Below, in pieces: positions 21,984-36,900 of a DNA stretch of 64,000 nt. The notes beneath the pieces are model-generated. The model was not told the DNA's origin, did no database searches, and saw nothing but the letters and a program-made list of their open reading frames with translations. The stretch spans positions 9,414,501 to 9,478,500 of the forward strand of contig JAFREQ010000012.1 in NCBI GenBank assembly GCA_025331565.1, given 5' to 3'. Positions within the stretch are counted from its first letter, which is position 1. Each line of letters begins with the position of its first letter. Position numbers and translations under genes: made by a program. The stretch comes from Holacanthus passer (taxonomy: Eukaryota > Chordata > Actinopteri > Pomacanthidae).

Positions 21984-24900
21984 CTCCTCTGAGGAAAGGT
22001 GCGGAGGGGTGACGCGGGTGCTGTGCAGCAGACGCTGCCGGCAACAGCCCAGCGCAGAGGTGGCGGCTACGCTCCACTCCCCTCTGACCCAGGAGGGCGA
22101 ATGATGACAACCAGCACGGGGTTGACTCTGCATCTGCTCTGAATCTGGTGGCAGCAGCCAGCGAGAGGAGCAGGGGGAGTAGAGTCGGTAGTGGGCGGCC
22201 TGAGGATAGGAGTGTGCCTCTCACAATGGCCCTCTTTCACACGCCCAGAAAGGAAAGAGAGAGAGGGAGAGAAAGAACAGGGTCCCTGATAGGGAGGGGC
22301 CAGGAGGTTGAGAGCGAGGGCGGACGGCTGCTGTCAGGACCGCTTCACACAGCTCAACAGCTCTGTAAAGCAGGATCAATAGTGCAGACGCCCTCTTTAT
22401 AGCACAGAGCACACTCCCATTAGCACGCTGCCTTCCGGACACACTCCACTTCACTTAACTGGAGACAAAACCCACGGCACTCAGTCAGCACCGGGTCTCC
22501 TAAATGGGTCACTCGAATGCTCAAAGACTAACCCAAGAGAGTCTCTGGCCTGACAGAGTCGAGGCTCCTAATTCAAACAGATCTTGACCTCCAGCTATGT
22601 CAGTCGGCTGGTGGAATTCCCCCACACTGCCGTCCAGACTGGATCTTCCAGACACTCTGACTGCAGACGACTCCCGCCAATCACAATCAGTTGCCTCAGA
22701 GGACCAGCAGAGCCAGACCATCAACTGGGATTGGGAGGGATTACTGCCATAATCCTTACACAGGGAATAATCCCGCAGTGCCCAAATCCAAGTAAAATCC
22801 CGCAGGAGGCTCATTTGCAGGTCATATAGTGTGTTACCAGTGGGGGGCTGTTGCTATGTTCATGCTGAATTTGTCCCTATTAGCTCTGCTTGTAAACAAC
22901 CAGCGAACAGCACCACAAGGCTGTCTGCTTCTCTAATTAATGAAGGCACTCTGATCCGAGGTGCACAACACCGACAGCAGCGCAAAACCACATGCCAAAC
23001 AGCAAATATCTGCAAGATTTTATGCCAGACGGCTATTTCTGCACAACAGCTAAGCCTCGACATGGGACGACATCACGCAAAAATAAGGTTGAACTGATTT
23101 ATTAGACGGGGGAGGAAAGGTCAGAAAGCCAGTAAGCACTGGATTTGTGATGATAAAGAGCTGGAGTAAAAGCAGGGTGGTGAGGCGGAGAGCGAAAGAC
23201 CCAAAGGGCGACTGCAAAGCTGAGATAAAATGAAAGGATTGGCAGCTCACGGACACAGAAGCAAAGTTAAAAAAAATTTGCTGTGGCCCTTTGGTGTACC
23301 AGCCATTTCCCTTTGTCTCTGACGACTGGGGGCAGCAGTTGAACTGGCTGTGAGAGTGACAGGACAGGTGAAGATATTTGTCATTGTGGTGGACATTCTT
23401 TAAAAAGACCTACACATACCATACCAGACAATTCAGCTCTCCGGCTAAGTCTGAGGAGACAGATGAGGAATAGACTACTTGGAGATATTTTAGCCTTGCG
23501 AGGTTGGGAGGGAGGACGAGGGCCGCGCTCTTTTGTCCGCAGGCAGATGGCTTCTTGTCTCTTAAAGAAGAGCTTTGGTAGAAAGGACACAAAAGGTGGT
23601 CACACAACGAGCCCTGCTTTCTTTTCAGTGGCTTGGCTCTTTTATTCCCTGCGAGGCTTTGTAAGAGCACAGCTGAGCGGACTCCGTTGTGAAGACTTGG
23701 ACTCATGGGCAAACAGCACAGCGGGCACTGACACAGTAGGACGGCAGGATACATCTACCCACATCCGAAACAAAACAGCCCTAACAACATCTCAGACAAA
23801 AAGAAAAATAGACCTACTGTGAAGGGTAGAGCAGTGAAAGATAGCAGCCATTATTCAAAACTGGAAGAAATTACCACTTTTGTTTTCAATAGAAACAGTG
23901 AAAATTGATCTGCCTGTGTCTGAGGCTGAAACTAAAATAACCACTTCGACTCTTGCAATGATGTGCGAGGAGCATTTTTACATTTTTAGGACTAAAAGGC
24001 TGTTTTTGCATTTTTATAGCATGAAACTCCTGAGAGAGAACAGGTAATTATCCTAACAAACAACATGACAATTTCTCTGGAAACCTTTCCACGGCGTGTG
24101 AGCAAACCAGCCCGTCGGGAGCCCTGCTGAGATTAAACCAGAGTGGTGAGTATTGGGAGGAATGTGGCAGAGGTTCTGGCCACTGAGCAAATTCCTCCAC
24201 ATGCAAAGAGAAGGAAACTGAGGGAGGTTGATCTACAGGTCGAGTTGAGCCCCCCAGCTTCTGGGAGCATTTTAATTACACAAGAATTTGCAGTCAAGGC
24301 AATATAGTGGTATCAACTTGACACCGAGTAAATACATGTGCATGGTGGCTATACAGTGAGGCTACTGTGGCCGTAATGTCTCAGGGTGTGGCTGGGTAAT
24401 TCGTAAACAAGAAGTTCAAAAAGCGACCACAGATTTGGAGCCATCAGGCCAGGTCTCTGCTTCTTGGACACGTAATATTCAGGCAGGCAGAAAACATTTT
24501 TCTCCCTTCACTTCTCTTGGGAAGTGACTGGCAGGTGGTTTTCAAACGCCGCCTGACAAAGCCTGCCATCATCACAGCTGTCACTGACTCAGATCCTCAT
24601 GTATAAAACTTGGCAGGAGAAATATGAAATCAGTTCTGCGTAAGCGGCGAGATAACTGACAGTGTGACATTTGGAGCCAGAGACGTGCTCCAGATTTACT
24701 CGCCAAAATGGAGGTTAATTGAAGTCGGCAGTACGGAAAAAAAAAATTTCAGACGACATCACTGCAAATCAAACAGAGTGCAACAGCGCTTGACGTCTTT
24801 CAATAAAGCAGTGTGTGTTAAGCAAACATAGGTTAGTCTGCGTGTCTTAGAGCACTTGTGAGGGTGGTTCTCTGCCCCAAGGGTTTCCCAGAAGTTGGCA

Positions 24901-27900
24901 GAGGCATGTGTGGGAAACCTTACACTGTAAGAAACCACAATAAGTCAATGGACTACTGACTGACCGATGGCCATTAGGTCAAAAATGCTGCATTAATGGC
25001 ATATGTCTTAAGTTACAAAGACCAAACTGAAGACTGATGATATTAATACTGCAACTGATGCTCCAGCTGACAGGGCTGGCGTGTGTCTGTCACTGACTGA
25101 CTGTCAAGGTGACAGACTATCAGCTGACGTTTTGAAGACAGAGTATCCCCAAAGCTATAAATGCAGTCTTTAAACCGAGAGACGCATAAAAGATGCATCT
25201 CATCAAATACACAACGAAGAAGGAAAGAAGAAATCTTTAGTGTCTCTTATTAAAACGAGCTTGGTGTGAGTCTCAGTGCTGGCACAGGCTCCAAAAGGAG
25301 GAGGAAACAAGATAAGATTGCCACCTAGTGGAAGGATAGTCTTCCTCAGTAAGGAGGGAAAAAGACATTCCTCATTGATATGGTAAATCATTCACAGACT
25401 TTAATCCGACAACAGCCCACAAGTGCCAATGAATACAATGAGCAATTTGTCTCACCCAAGATCAGTGTGTCTGATATGCATGGCAGGCAGAGCAAAGTCC
25501 CAGTCCCCTTGGTCATCATTACCTTTCAGAGGACGCAACAAAGCATGGCAGCAGTGAACACACCCAGGGGCTACAGGGATAATGCACGTCTCACTCACAG
25601 GACAAAGTGTCCTCTCAGTAGCTGGAAATGTTCAGCGGTGTGGAAGTAGATCAAAATCATGGTGTTATACAGTGTCTGTCAGTGAGCCCATGGAAATGTA
25701 CCAGATGATTTACATGTACTGAGATGATGAAACAACTGAGAGGTTTGTTTCTAAATGAGATGTATTGCTTTCATAAAATAACTCTGGCTATTTATGACTA
25801 TACGGACTGTAGATAACTGAAGCCTCTGGATAATTTAAATAAGAGAGTATAATAACCAATTGATAGGGTTCTCTGACATATTTTGAATAATAAACTTCAA
25901 GTTGGGTTTAATCAAGTATTTTTATATCATATATGGAGCACTTCAGAATAACTATCCTCATTATTAGAATTGATTACTGAGTAAGCCCTTTTGACAGCTT
26001 ACCCTTCCCAAAAATGATAGATAGATGATGGAGATTATTTTTTTATTATCAATGAAGCTATTCATTATTTTCTTCATTCACTGATTCACTAGTTAGCCTC
26101 TAAAATGTTAGAGATAATAGTATAAAATGCCCATCAAAATTTTACCTGTGCAAAGTTACGATCTTCAATTTTAGTCACTTTGTCTAACTGACAGAGATAA
26201 CCAGAGATATTAAACTTAAAGCAATAGTTTAAAGCATGATAACCTGCTGTAACACCCCAGATGTAACAGATGAGATATGATATGTTAGTCTGAGATACTC
26301 GGGGTGCTGGGAGACAGACACAGGCTAGCTGTTCCCCCCTGTTTCCAGTCTATGCCAAGTTAAACTAATCGGCTGCTGGCGGTAGCTCCATATTTACCCT
26401 GCACACATGAGAATATTGATCTACTGGATCCAACTCCAACAAGAAAATAAATGAACCTACTTCCCAAAATGTCAAATTAATCCTTTAAAGTGATATAAAA
26501 ACAGACAAGAGCAGCACATTTCAGCCTGATAACTATAACTTATAAACTTATTATTATCAAATATTATTATTATCAAAATGTTTGACAATGAATTTTTTTG
26601 TCAACCTGTTTACGGATTCACCGACTTGTCATTTCAGCTCTAGATGAAAAGCAGTCAGACAGCAAACTTAAAACAAATGAATTTATGTACCATATACTCC
26701 GTATACTTCTGGTGATGTGAACAGTCGTAAAACTCACCCTTTCATCTCTCTGGAAGGTGACCCTGCGTGGCTCTGTGCGTCCACGGCTCAGCCTGTGCAC
26801 CATCTTGTCCTTGAGCAGCGAGGTGTAGCCGAGATGCTCGTAGATGGGGTTCGTGGTCATTTTGGCGATGTACTCCGCCGCCTTGGTCTCGATGTAGAGA
26901 GTAATGAGGGCGTCCGTCACGAGGTCATGGACCGACTCGAACCTTTTCTCCCCGACAAAGTGCTTCCCATCATAGAACAATCTGTAGTTGAGGGTCTGGT
27001 GCCCAAACCTGGATTGAGATACAAGGATGAGGATGTGGTTGAAGACAGAGGAAGTAGAGGCGAGGGTGAATCAATTGAGTGGATGAATAAAAGTGGAGGT
27101 GGAGATTGAGCGAAGACTGGGCTCCTGATAGGGGCCAACCTTTGAGGAACCCGCTGCTGCATACTGATGGTGTTGGTACCTTAAGGCCAAGGTGTGTGTC
27201 CCTGGCTGTCTTTGGCTCTCCCTGATGAGGTAAGCACCCTCTGCTCCTGCCAGCAGCTCATCTGCATATTCTCGAGGGATCATACCATGAAATCTGTGAA
27301 AACAAAAACAGAAAATAAAGGTATGCGGCAGTTCTAACTTTTCCTCCAATGTAATTTTTGTAATACAAAGAGATTCACATGAAGCTCAAGCTCTCACCAA
27401 ACATACACACAAAATACTCACCCACCACTTAAACCTTAACTACATCTGACGCACAGCATTAATGAACATAAAAAAATGCACAATAATATTTGAAGAAAGG
27501 CGTAAAAGCAATGAAGGTAATCAAGTTATACTCACTCTCTGCCGTAGTATTTGGGTCTGCTCTCCATCTGCAAACCAGAAGAGCACATATTGGCTGGAGC
27601 TCAACGATATGAAAGCTCAATTAAATGGCTTTGCAAATTGTTCTTACAGCCTGTGTGAAAGATAAAGGACTCTACACCACACGACAGATTATCTCCATCT
27701 GTGCCCTACGTCTATTCGCAACTACCAAACCAGAAAGCCAAATCATAGAGTGTGGAGATGAATTAGAGGCAGCGCCAGAAAACAGCTGGTGATAGATGGC
27801 CAGCTGCAAAGAATTAATATTTAGTGTGTTACTGTGTCACACCAGGGTGTGTAGTGTGTCTGCATTACAAATCATGCAAAAGATCTGGTTAAAAAAACAA

Positions 27901-30900
27901 CCTTTGTGACACAAACATGAACAGGAAGATTCTCTATGGTTTTTTTTTAATCAGCACTGTCAGAATGAAAGAATAATTTGTGAACATTTTTATTATCTAC
28001 ACCCTCTTTCTATACACCTTCACAGATGATAGCGCAGAATCACTTTTAAAATTCACAATTATGATCATAATGGATTTGGTAATACGTCAAACACTATTTT
28101 GTGCTTTGAATTAATGGGCAGCCACTTATCTCACATAGCCAGCCCACAACTCTCACGTTGCTCATCAGAGCGTGGCAAGACTCGAAATAGGATGAGACAT
28201 GCATCATTTCTGGGAGGCTGTACAATAGAAGATTGACAGTTCTGCCAAGTGAGGGCAGTAACAAGTAGAGTAACTTGTTCCATTCGCTTTATTCATGTAG
28301 CTGAGGGAGTAAAGTCTATGCTGTCCATCCAAAGTGTTCCTGCCGAGTTACTGTACTTGTTGCTATTCTTGCTGTGCATTGTTAAAATGTTTGAGTCTGT
28401 CTTAAAACAATAATCAGGTGCCCATATGGACATGATTTCTGCTTGAGTTTGCCAATCATTTGTCTTTGTTTGAAAAAGACAGGGGGAAAAAAATCTCCTA
28501 AACGATTCATCAAAATACATTCTTAAATAAATCTAAGGCAAAGAATGAACCATGCATTTGAGGAGGATAATGCTACAGTTTACTACCAAGTTTAAAGACT
28601 TCTAAACTCATGAGGCGTGGGACTTTCAAGAAGCAGCGAGTCACACTCCATAGGTTACTGATTGGTCTGGCTTCCAGCTGCCAAGCTCAATCATTTCTCA
28701 ATGAATGTTTTCCAGAGTCAAGACTGAGTTTGCGAGATGTAATGTGGCTGTAGTCTGGTAAACGTAGAGTATTATTGTGTATTGAATTTCAACCATTTAC
28801 AGTCATAATGCTGAGAGAATGAGCCGATTAATCAATGAGTCATTTATAGTTATTTATAGTCATTTCAGCTTATCAAGTGTGAGAAATTTTCTGTCATTGC
28901 ATCATATTCAAATTAAATTGTTAATAAAAATGCAAAACTAATCATTTCAGCCTTATACAGTAGCCTATTGTATCCAGATTTACAGATGTACTCACCTCCT
29001 GAGGACATGTGATCCTCTTTGGTCTCGGGGCTTCCTGTTGTAGCTGGTACACTGTTAGAGAAACACATGGATGTGAATGAAGGCCCTCTGCCCCTATGAG
29101 TTATGTTCACAGCCCAGTTAAAGTTGTAATTACACACATATTGGAGATTTGTTACCAAAATAATAATCTCACCACACACTTAGGACGAAGGAAACTAAAT
29201 AATGCAGTGCAGTTTTCATTCACTGGACATATAACAATATCTACACTTTACAGCCTTTCTATGACCACAGCCCTGACTCCGTGCAAAGGTAACAAGGTAC
29301 AAAAGGATCCATTAGCCTATATATGCAAGGCTAAGCAGTCAGTGGTTTACATGACAGGAGCCATATATCTTCTGTCCATTTGTGTGAATTAAGACCAGTC
29401 GTGCACTTACCTAACATGCACTTACGTGTGCACAATATTCTTGAATATACTTGACGACTAAACCCAAATACCTACACTTATAAATGCACACGTGCCGCAA
29501 ATCCAAGCTTCTCTGCATTAGACGCACTTAAAGTAGAAGTCGGAGTAAATCAGTGAAGCAAAGTGAAAATGGAATTGAGGGATTAGGCAGAGGCAGAGTA
29601 ATCACCACAAACACCTGAGCAGCCTCACAAAATCAGTACATTACAATTAGTGATTAAAAAGTGAGAGAAGCCAAAATACGGCTGCAGTTTGTGCCGTCTG
29701 GCAGAATGGGATGTCTGTCAGGATAGATATATTACCACAACAGGAGGATCAGGAGTGAGTGTGGTTCGTTTCTTCATATCCAACTTCTAATCCTTCGTTT
29801 GTCTAGAACTGGAGTTTCTCTTTTATTTGACAAACTTATTTAAGTCCTGCAATAATAACAGAATAATACTCTTTAGTGTTTAATGCTGTAATGCACTTGC
29901 TCCTATGTGCATGTTTGTGTCTGAGGACTGAAGACTACAACAGCGTCCTCAACCAGTGCAAAGGCAAAGAAATTGCGGTGTGAGGTTGAGCTAAGTCTTC
30001 ACCGCAGCAGATTCTCCAGGCAGGGGAAGGAAGACTCCTGACTGTGAATTTTCATGTTTTGTCAGGCTGACTTAAGCCAACCAGCAAGATCTGGACATCA
30101 TCCATTCCTGTTACACAGTGAGCTCTAAAAATACCTCAGCTGAGGACCAGTGGAGTCAGGAGAAGATTGGAGACTTCAGAAAATCAGCATTATTGGACGG
30201 TTATACAGATTGAATTACTGTAAAAATGTATATAAAAGCTATAAATTGTAACTGTGATCACTTTAAGGACAGACACAGGTTTTTAGCTGAAATGATTAGA
30301 GCTCTGCTTCACCAAATGCATCACATCTATTCAGAGGACTCAACCCATTTCCTCCCACATGGCAAAAACATTGTATAATGATGTGGGTGTTCTGAAGACC
30401 CCATTTCAGCTGAGCCTCTCTGCAGGTAGAAAATCTTATTTTCCCCTGCGATGGTAACCTATTTTACTCAGAGATCAGGAATCCGCCGCTTTGCATTTGT
30501 GCATGTGTGAATGTGTTGTGTGGGCGAGCGTGTTTGAGTGTGTGCCTTTTGTGCATGTGCGTGTAGCCTTTTGGAACCCGCAGCGTATCTAATTGTACTA
30601 TGTACAACAAAACCCAATTCAAGTATAGGAAAAAAATGTCTCTTTGTTATTTATAGATCACAAATAAATGTGCTGTTATTTAAAGAAACAAACTGAAGGC
30701 CAAAGTCAGGTTAAAACATTGCTAATCAGCATATAAAATGAATTCATTACTCACAGTAGGACTTCCATATGGGCGGTTGGTAATCCTCAGGGTCTGTAAC
30801 ACACAAACATAAGCAGGTTTTTGTAGGGAGCTCACGGAGGTGTTAGTAGACTGTGGCCTGTTTCCTCTCATTAAAACCTCCATTTCTATCCCTCTCCCAG

Positions 30901-33900
30901 TGGACTGACTGTGAACCCTTCACCATGGTTATGTCACTGTTGTTTATCTCTCCATCATAATTATGCATATGGCTTCACACTGTGCAGCTGCCTCTTGAGA
31001 TGCACCAATGAATACACGTCTAATCAGTGTCTCTGCTTCAAGGACAGTCAACACAGATGCTGGCTTGTTCCGCTAAACATCGTGACACCATACACCTGAT
31101 CTATATTACCCCCCTGTGGGGTCCCGAAAACACCTCTATTCTGAGATAAAAGTCCAAACACAATTAATGTAAGTAAATATAATTTAGACCTCACCACATA
31201 CAGGGCGACTCTCCTCTGGGAAATGTAGTGACTGATTTATGATTATGTGAATGCATTTCTGGAATATATGATGGAGTGTGCTGTTATATTACTTTGAAAA
31301 GAGACAGGGAGGTGATGAAGTACATGCCCTGTGGCAACTAATAATTTACTGTAGTACCTGCTGGGTAAAGCAAAGATGCGTCACATACTGGGTCAAAACT
31401 GAGGTAAAATTTGTTACTACAGTGCCACTATTGTAATAAAACGCTCTTGCTATGACATAAATGGTGCAGCATCTTTTTACTCATAATGTTATAATGATAC
31501 ACATGTCACACAACAGCAACTCCCTATGTTGAGGGAGGCCAAGAGATGTGGTTGAAAGCTTTGGAAACAACACAATAAATTGGACCTGGTCTTGAGAATT
31601 TTTAAGCTACTATTTCCAAGGTCAAGTACAAACCTTCAAACTCAAATAACAATGCTGCTGTATTATGTTACAGAGCTAGAATTATATTAATTTGAAGATA
31701 TGAGCTATTCTAACGCAATGTTAAGTCGTCAGTATCAAGGCATCAAGGTGCGCCCTTCTTCTAATAACACTCATTTAACTTACTGGTAATCATTTCTTAC
31801 AGGTTTAGACCCATTTACAGATAAATTTTATTGCATATTTAAAAGACCGACTGGGATGACCCAATCATACAGTATCGATCATGGTGGTCTGAGGTGAAGA
31901 CATAGGCAGAGGATACTACTTGCCATATGCACAAAATAGCTGCCATGACAATAAATGATTCATCTGTCTCTCAAATGTTTAACGTAATATCTCTTACTAA
32001 ATTCCCAGCAACACCGCTGAAATGACTGTATGAATAATGAATCACGTTGGTCCAGATGATACATGTTCATTTAAAACATTCCTCTGCACTCATCATCAGA
32101 TTAGCGTCACACCCCTCTGGCCAGAGGGAAAAAGATAAAGCACACCTGAGAGCATGTGAAAACCAGTGAGCACTTGTTGGATGCAGGCAGCAAAATTGTG
32201 AAACTTCATATAAATGTCATATTGTTAAAACTGCATTGCAAGTTCCTATCAGTGCATAAAGTCTCAGTATATTCTTGTGCTATATATATCTGTTTAACTG
32301 ACGGCACATGAAGAGCAGGCAATCAGAGTATTTCCCTCACACTGTTTCCTCTGCTCACTGCAGCAGGAGTTTGACTGGAGGCTGGTTGCAACATTATCAG
32401 ACACACTGAAAAAGCTCATCACCGCTCCTCATCATAATAACATGGTTACTTCTGAAAGAGCTGAATTAATTACACAGGAGAGACAAGATAGGTGTGTACG
32501 ATCAAATGCTGAATAATTATGCAAATGATGAAAAAGCTGCTCGACCGAGTAAATGTTGTTGCTAAAGCCTTCCACAGAATGTCTGCCATCAAATACAAAT
32601 AAATAGGCTTCAGGCTCCATTTGCTGGTGTGTGGCCGAGCTGCCTTGGAAAATGTATTGTCGTAAGGCTGAAGCTTTGTCACTGTGTATTGCACTGGCAA
32701 CAGTCTGCAAGATTTATTCCACTGCAGCTTGTTTAAAGAATGTGATTTCATATGGCTGCCTGCCAAGTATTCTCTTTTCAATCTGATTCTTTTTAATGAC
32801 GAATGGCGTTTCAGACTGGAATTCTGCAGCCACTTCTGCTCAGAGGAGGAAGCTATAAGGGTTGATTCTGATGCAAACCCCGGCGCACACTTGCACAAAC
32901 ATACACACACACGCGTGCAAATACATTAGGCTACACTGTACATACCCTCTGTCGAGCATACGCGCGCACACATATACGCAAGCATGCACACGCACGTAGA
33001 CACACATAGAAAAAGAACATCAAAAAGATTTTATAAGTAGCTCAGAGTTTGTGCAGTGTCTGATGATGAGGGAGAATTTAAAATTCTGGAGCAGCTAGAG
33101 GGTTGTTCCCCCAAAGAAACAGCTATTAATTGTGTTTCCCTCCATTACTCACCAGTCAGTGGCATTCAATAAAATAATTACCGGCGGGTGTTTGCTTTGG
33201 TGACAAAGAGAATATGTGATGAATGAAGATCAAGCTCGCCTAAGACTTTTATCCCCAGAGATAACGTCTGCTCTGGAGTCTGTGCACATGCGAAAAGAAA
33301 AAAAAAAAAATTCAACCTGAGCACATAAAGCAATAACTTGTGTTGAGGTTAAACAAGTCCACGTCTGAAAACAGTTCAACAAGTTTAGAGCGTTTCATGA
33401 CCCGTGCTGTCAACAGAGAAGAAGCCTGAATAAAACCCCCCTCCTTATTTTGACTTAAAAAGCTATTCAGCGGTAGCTCGACTCCAGAAAAACCCACAAA
33501 AAGAACAAACAGCAGCAGAAAGAGTGTATTTGACTGCTTAATCTAATGTTACACGGCTGGCAATGTAATAACATGTAATTTTTGGGGGGGATTTATTTGC
33601 TACATATGGACAGTGAAACAGTAGGTACAGAGGTAATATGGAGCTGATCATGTTTCTCTTGGCGTCTTCAGAGACACATTGATCGGTTGATATATATTGT
33701 AACAACATATGCATTGTTTTGTTGCGTCTGCACATTTGTCAAGCAAGCAGACGTACTTTCTTTACAGTGAAATCACACAAACCCACATGACATAGATTCA
33801 TCCTCGGGGTTTACACTTCTGAACCTGAAACGTTTGGCACATTGATGTAACATGGAGTGAACAAAAGGAAATAATATTATACTGTGTTTAAAAGACCAAA

Positions 33901-36900
33901 ATGCCACAATCGATGAGACATTATTAGTGGTAAAATCGTCCTTCAACACTAGAGACAGAAATCTTATTGCTGTATGTGTATTTGATATGTTAGATCAAAA
34001 CAAGAAAATTTATGCTGGACTTCAGCGATAAAACATCTACCCTCTCCTCCCTGAACTGGTAACTAATTAATGCTGGATGTGACTTCATGGTGCATCTGTA
34101 AACATATCAAATGCAGTCTTGTAAGTTGCACAGCCATCACTGCACCATGTTGCCTGTGCTGTCTCATTGCAAGACGCCAGCAATGCATCTATCTTGCAGC
34201 TCAAAAGAAATGGTAAAAAAACAGAACAGACATCTTAAAACCTGACTGTTTTCGCCGTCAACCCATCAGCCTTAAAGGTCTACACAAGTGGAAATGTGTC
34301 ATCTTACAGGAAGTGACCACAGCACCTGTTGATTTCAGTTTTATATCCCATGTGAGTCTGGGTGCACTCGCTCTATACCGAGGTCAGGATGTCTGTCTGA
34401 GAGGCAGAAGGTGAAAAGGTGAATGAGCGTGTGGCTTTTTGTTTATATTGGTGCATCTCCAATCTTTTTTCTCTTCAGGCGACAACTGTGCCAGGCAATA
34501 ACGACATCCTTTGTGATCTCTGACTCTTCTGGTGACTCTGATCTCGAGGGTCACTGCTGTTGTGGTCTTGAGGAAGCAGCAGTTATTAATGTGCCACGTA
34601 TTTCACTGCAGCATTTTTTTTTCTGCTCTGCTACAGCTGAACAAGCCACAAAAAGTGCAGAAATGTCCAGTTGCTATTAGTTTGATCAAACATTGGGCTA
34701 CCGGGAATATCAAGATAACTCTACACAGCCTTGTGTCTGGAATTTTATTAGTTCTTATTGTTGTTTTCCCCATTTTCAATATCGAGATTTACGGCACGGA
34801 GGATCCCTCCCTGCCAAGACCTTTGCCAATCTAGCATTTTTTTGTCTAAAGTTGGACGGTATCATACTAATTTATTGCTTCAAGACATTAATCTCTAAAG
34901 GCCCTGAAATGGCAAATGTGATTAAGCGTGGTTTTGGATGTAAACTGGATTTGAATTGGCCATTTGACAAACTTAAAACAGATTAAATGTCATTTTTTTC
35001 AATGTAATTTATGGCCCTTATTATTCAAATACATACAGGACATATAGATATAACACATTGTGGAGTGCAACACTACAGATACATGCGGACCCACACACAC
35101 ACACAGACACACACACCTATCGTGCCAGTGGGTTGCAGCAAGACTGCAAGACTGCCGCAGGGAGACCATCTGTGTATTACACTGGTCCAAAACAGGCATC
35201 TCAACACTGCCTTAGTGCTGACCAGATAATATGTGACAGGTACGAGAGTGAGTGTGTTTCTGTGCTGCTGGGCTGGTCACCCTTAGTCACCCTGCATGTT
35301 TTGCTGTTAACAAGAATTGTGGGCGGGTTTAGATGTGGCGAAAGTTTGATTCAGACACTGCCTTGTACCACTGGGAGAGTCTGTTGTTGTAATTAACACA
35401 GGACTGACGAGAGGGGTATGTTTAATCAAAAATAGAATGCTTGGAGGATGAACTCCCCCTTGCTGGGCCTGTAAAACATGCAGATCATTTCAGTAAGCCA
35501 ATGACACAAATCCAGTCCTACATGAATCACGCTGGTAAGGACAAGAAATAGTTGTGGTGGAAAGATCTTGAGGTGAAGTGCAGCATTTGCCAGAAACATG
35601 TGCAGGATCGTGTTGAGCAGACAGCCTCTCTGTAATACATGGCTGTAATTCTGCCTCCCTGACCAATTTTGTCATTTAAGGCCCGGAGCTGAAGGCATAC
35701 TTTCATGCTCTATCCCTCAATTTATTTTCAAAGCCTTATTTCCTGGAGCCTTCTCACAAATGGTGTGCTGCTGGTACAGTGCATGCTTCCATGCCTACCC
35801 GTGCCAAGAATGTGTAGGAATCTCCCTGATCTAGACCAATAGCCAGAAAGGGAAAGGGAGAGATTGCAACAGACAGTATGTGCTGCAATCATGTTGCAAT
35901 CCTTTCAGTTTGTCTCTTATCTTATGACTGGACTCAAAAATGTTGGCTACTATTCTCCACCTGCAGTTAGAGACTGTGTCTATAAAATGCAGCCCACACA
36001 TTACAAGGCCGTTTGTGTGCATGCAATTGTTCTTATATTTCAGTAATTTGCAGGAAGTGCATAAATAAATCAATGTTTGCTCCCTTAATATAATTACCAC
36101 TACTATAGATCAGACTCAGCACAAAAAGCTGAAACTTTGATTGGTCACACGGACGAGTTGGATGAACTTCATTTACACACTCTCCTCCAAACAACAGCCT
36201 CAAAACAAGATTACTGGACGGGCTTATCATTAGACGCAGATGAAATAACTACACCAAGAGCACTTTGTTTGCAGCCAGAGCCGAAATTGAGCCGAGATTC
36301 ATTTTTGAGTCATATGCCTCATAGACAAGATTATTCAAATGTTGTGTCTGACTGCCAAAGAGCTCTGCATGAAAATAATAATACCCTTGTGACAACCACT
36401 CTATCCCTGGCAGCAGCGCAGCTTGTAACCTCTGATAATTATATTGAGAGCCCAACAGTAATGACAACCCTCCAATGCCACAGAAAGAAAAGACTTTCCT
36501 CTTAAAGCAGCAGTGGTCAAACAGTAAATCCGCTGCTTTCTGAAACGCACACATGAGATAATGCTTTGTGAAGCATGTGGTCGCCTCGGGGCTATATCAG
36601 CTTGGAAACGACTGTCTGTCCCTCCCATTGGGCAGTACCTTGGGAAATGTGACTCTGCTGTGTGGTGTGGTCGGGATGCAGACAGAGTAAGAAAGTAAAA
36701 CAAACACTGTGTACGCCATACAACGTCCTCGCCCTGTAATAAACCTATAGCTCGGCCATGCAACGTCCAATTGACATGTAAAATATTGGTGGAAACAGCA
36801 AACATAAACCAAAGTGCCGAGCCCGGTGTTATAAACAGCCTCTCCCTCCCCTTCTCGCACACACACACCGTCTCTCTCACACTCGCCTCTGGTTGTTGGT

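Noticed and set aside
21984..22133. Upstream ATG extending the short chn2 form by 50 residues
   Set aside because: The frame is open, but the added residues show no similarity to known chimaerin N-termini, whereas similarity begins at 21983.
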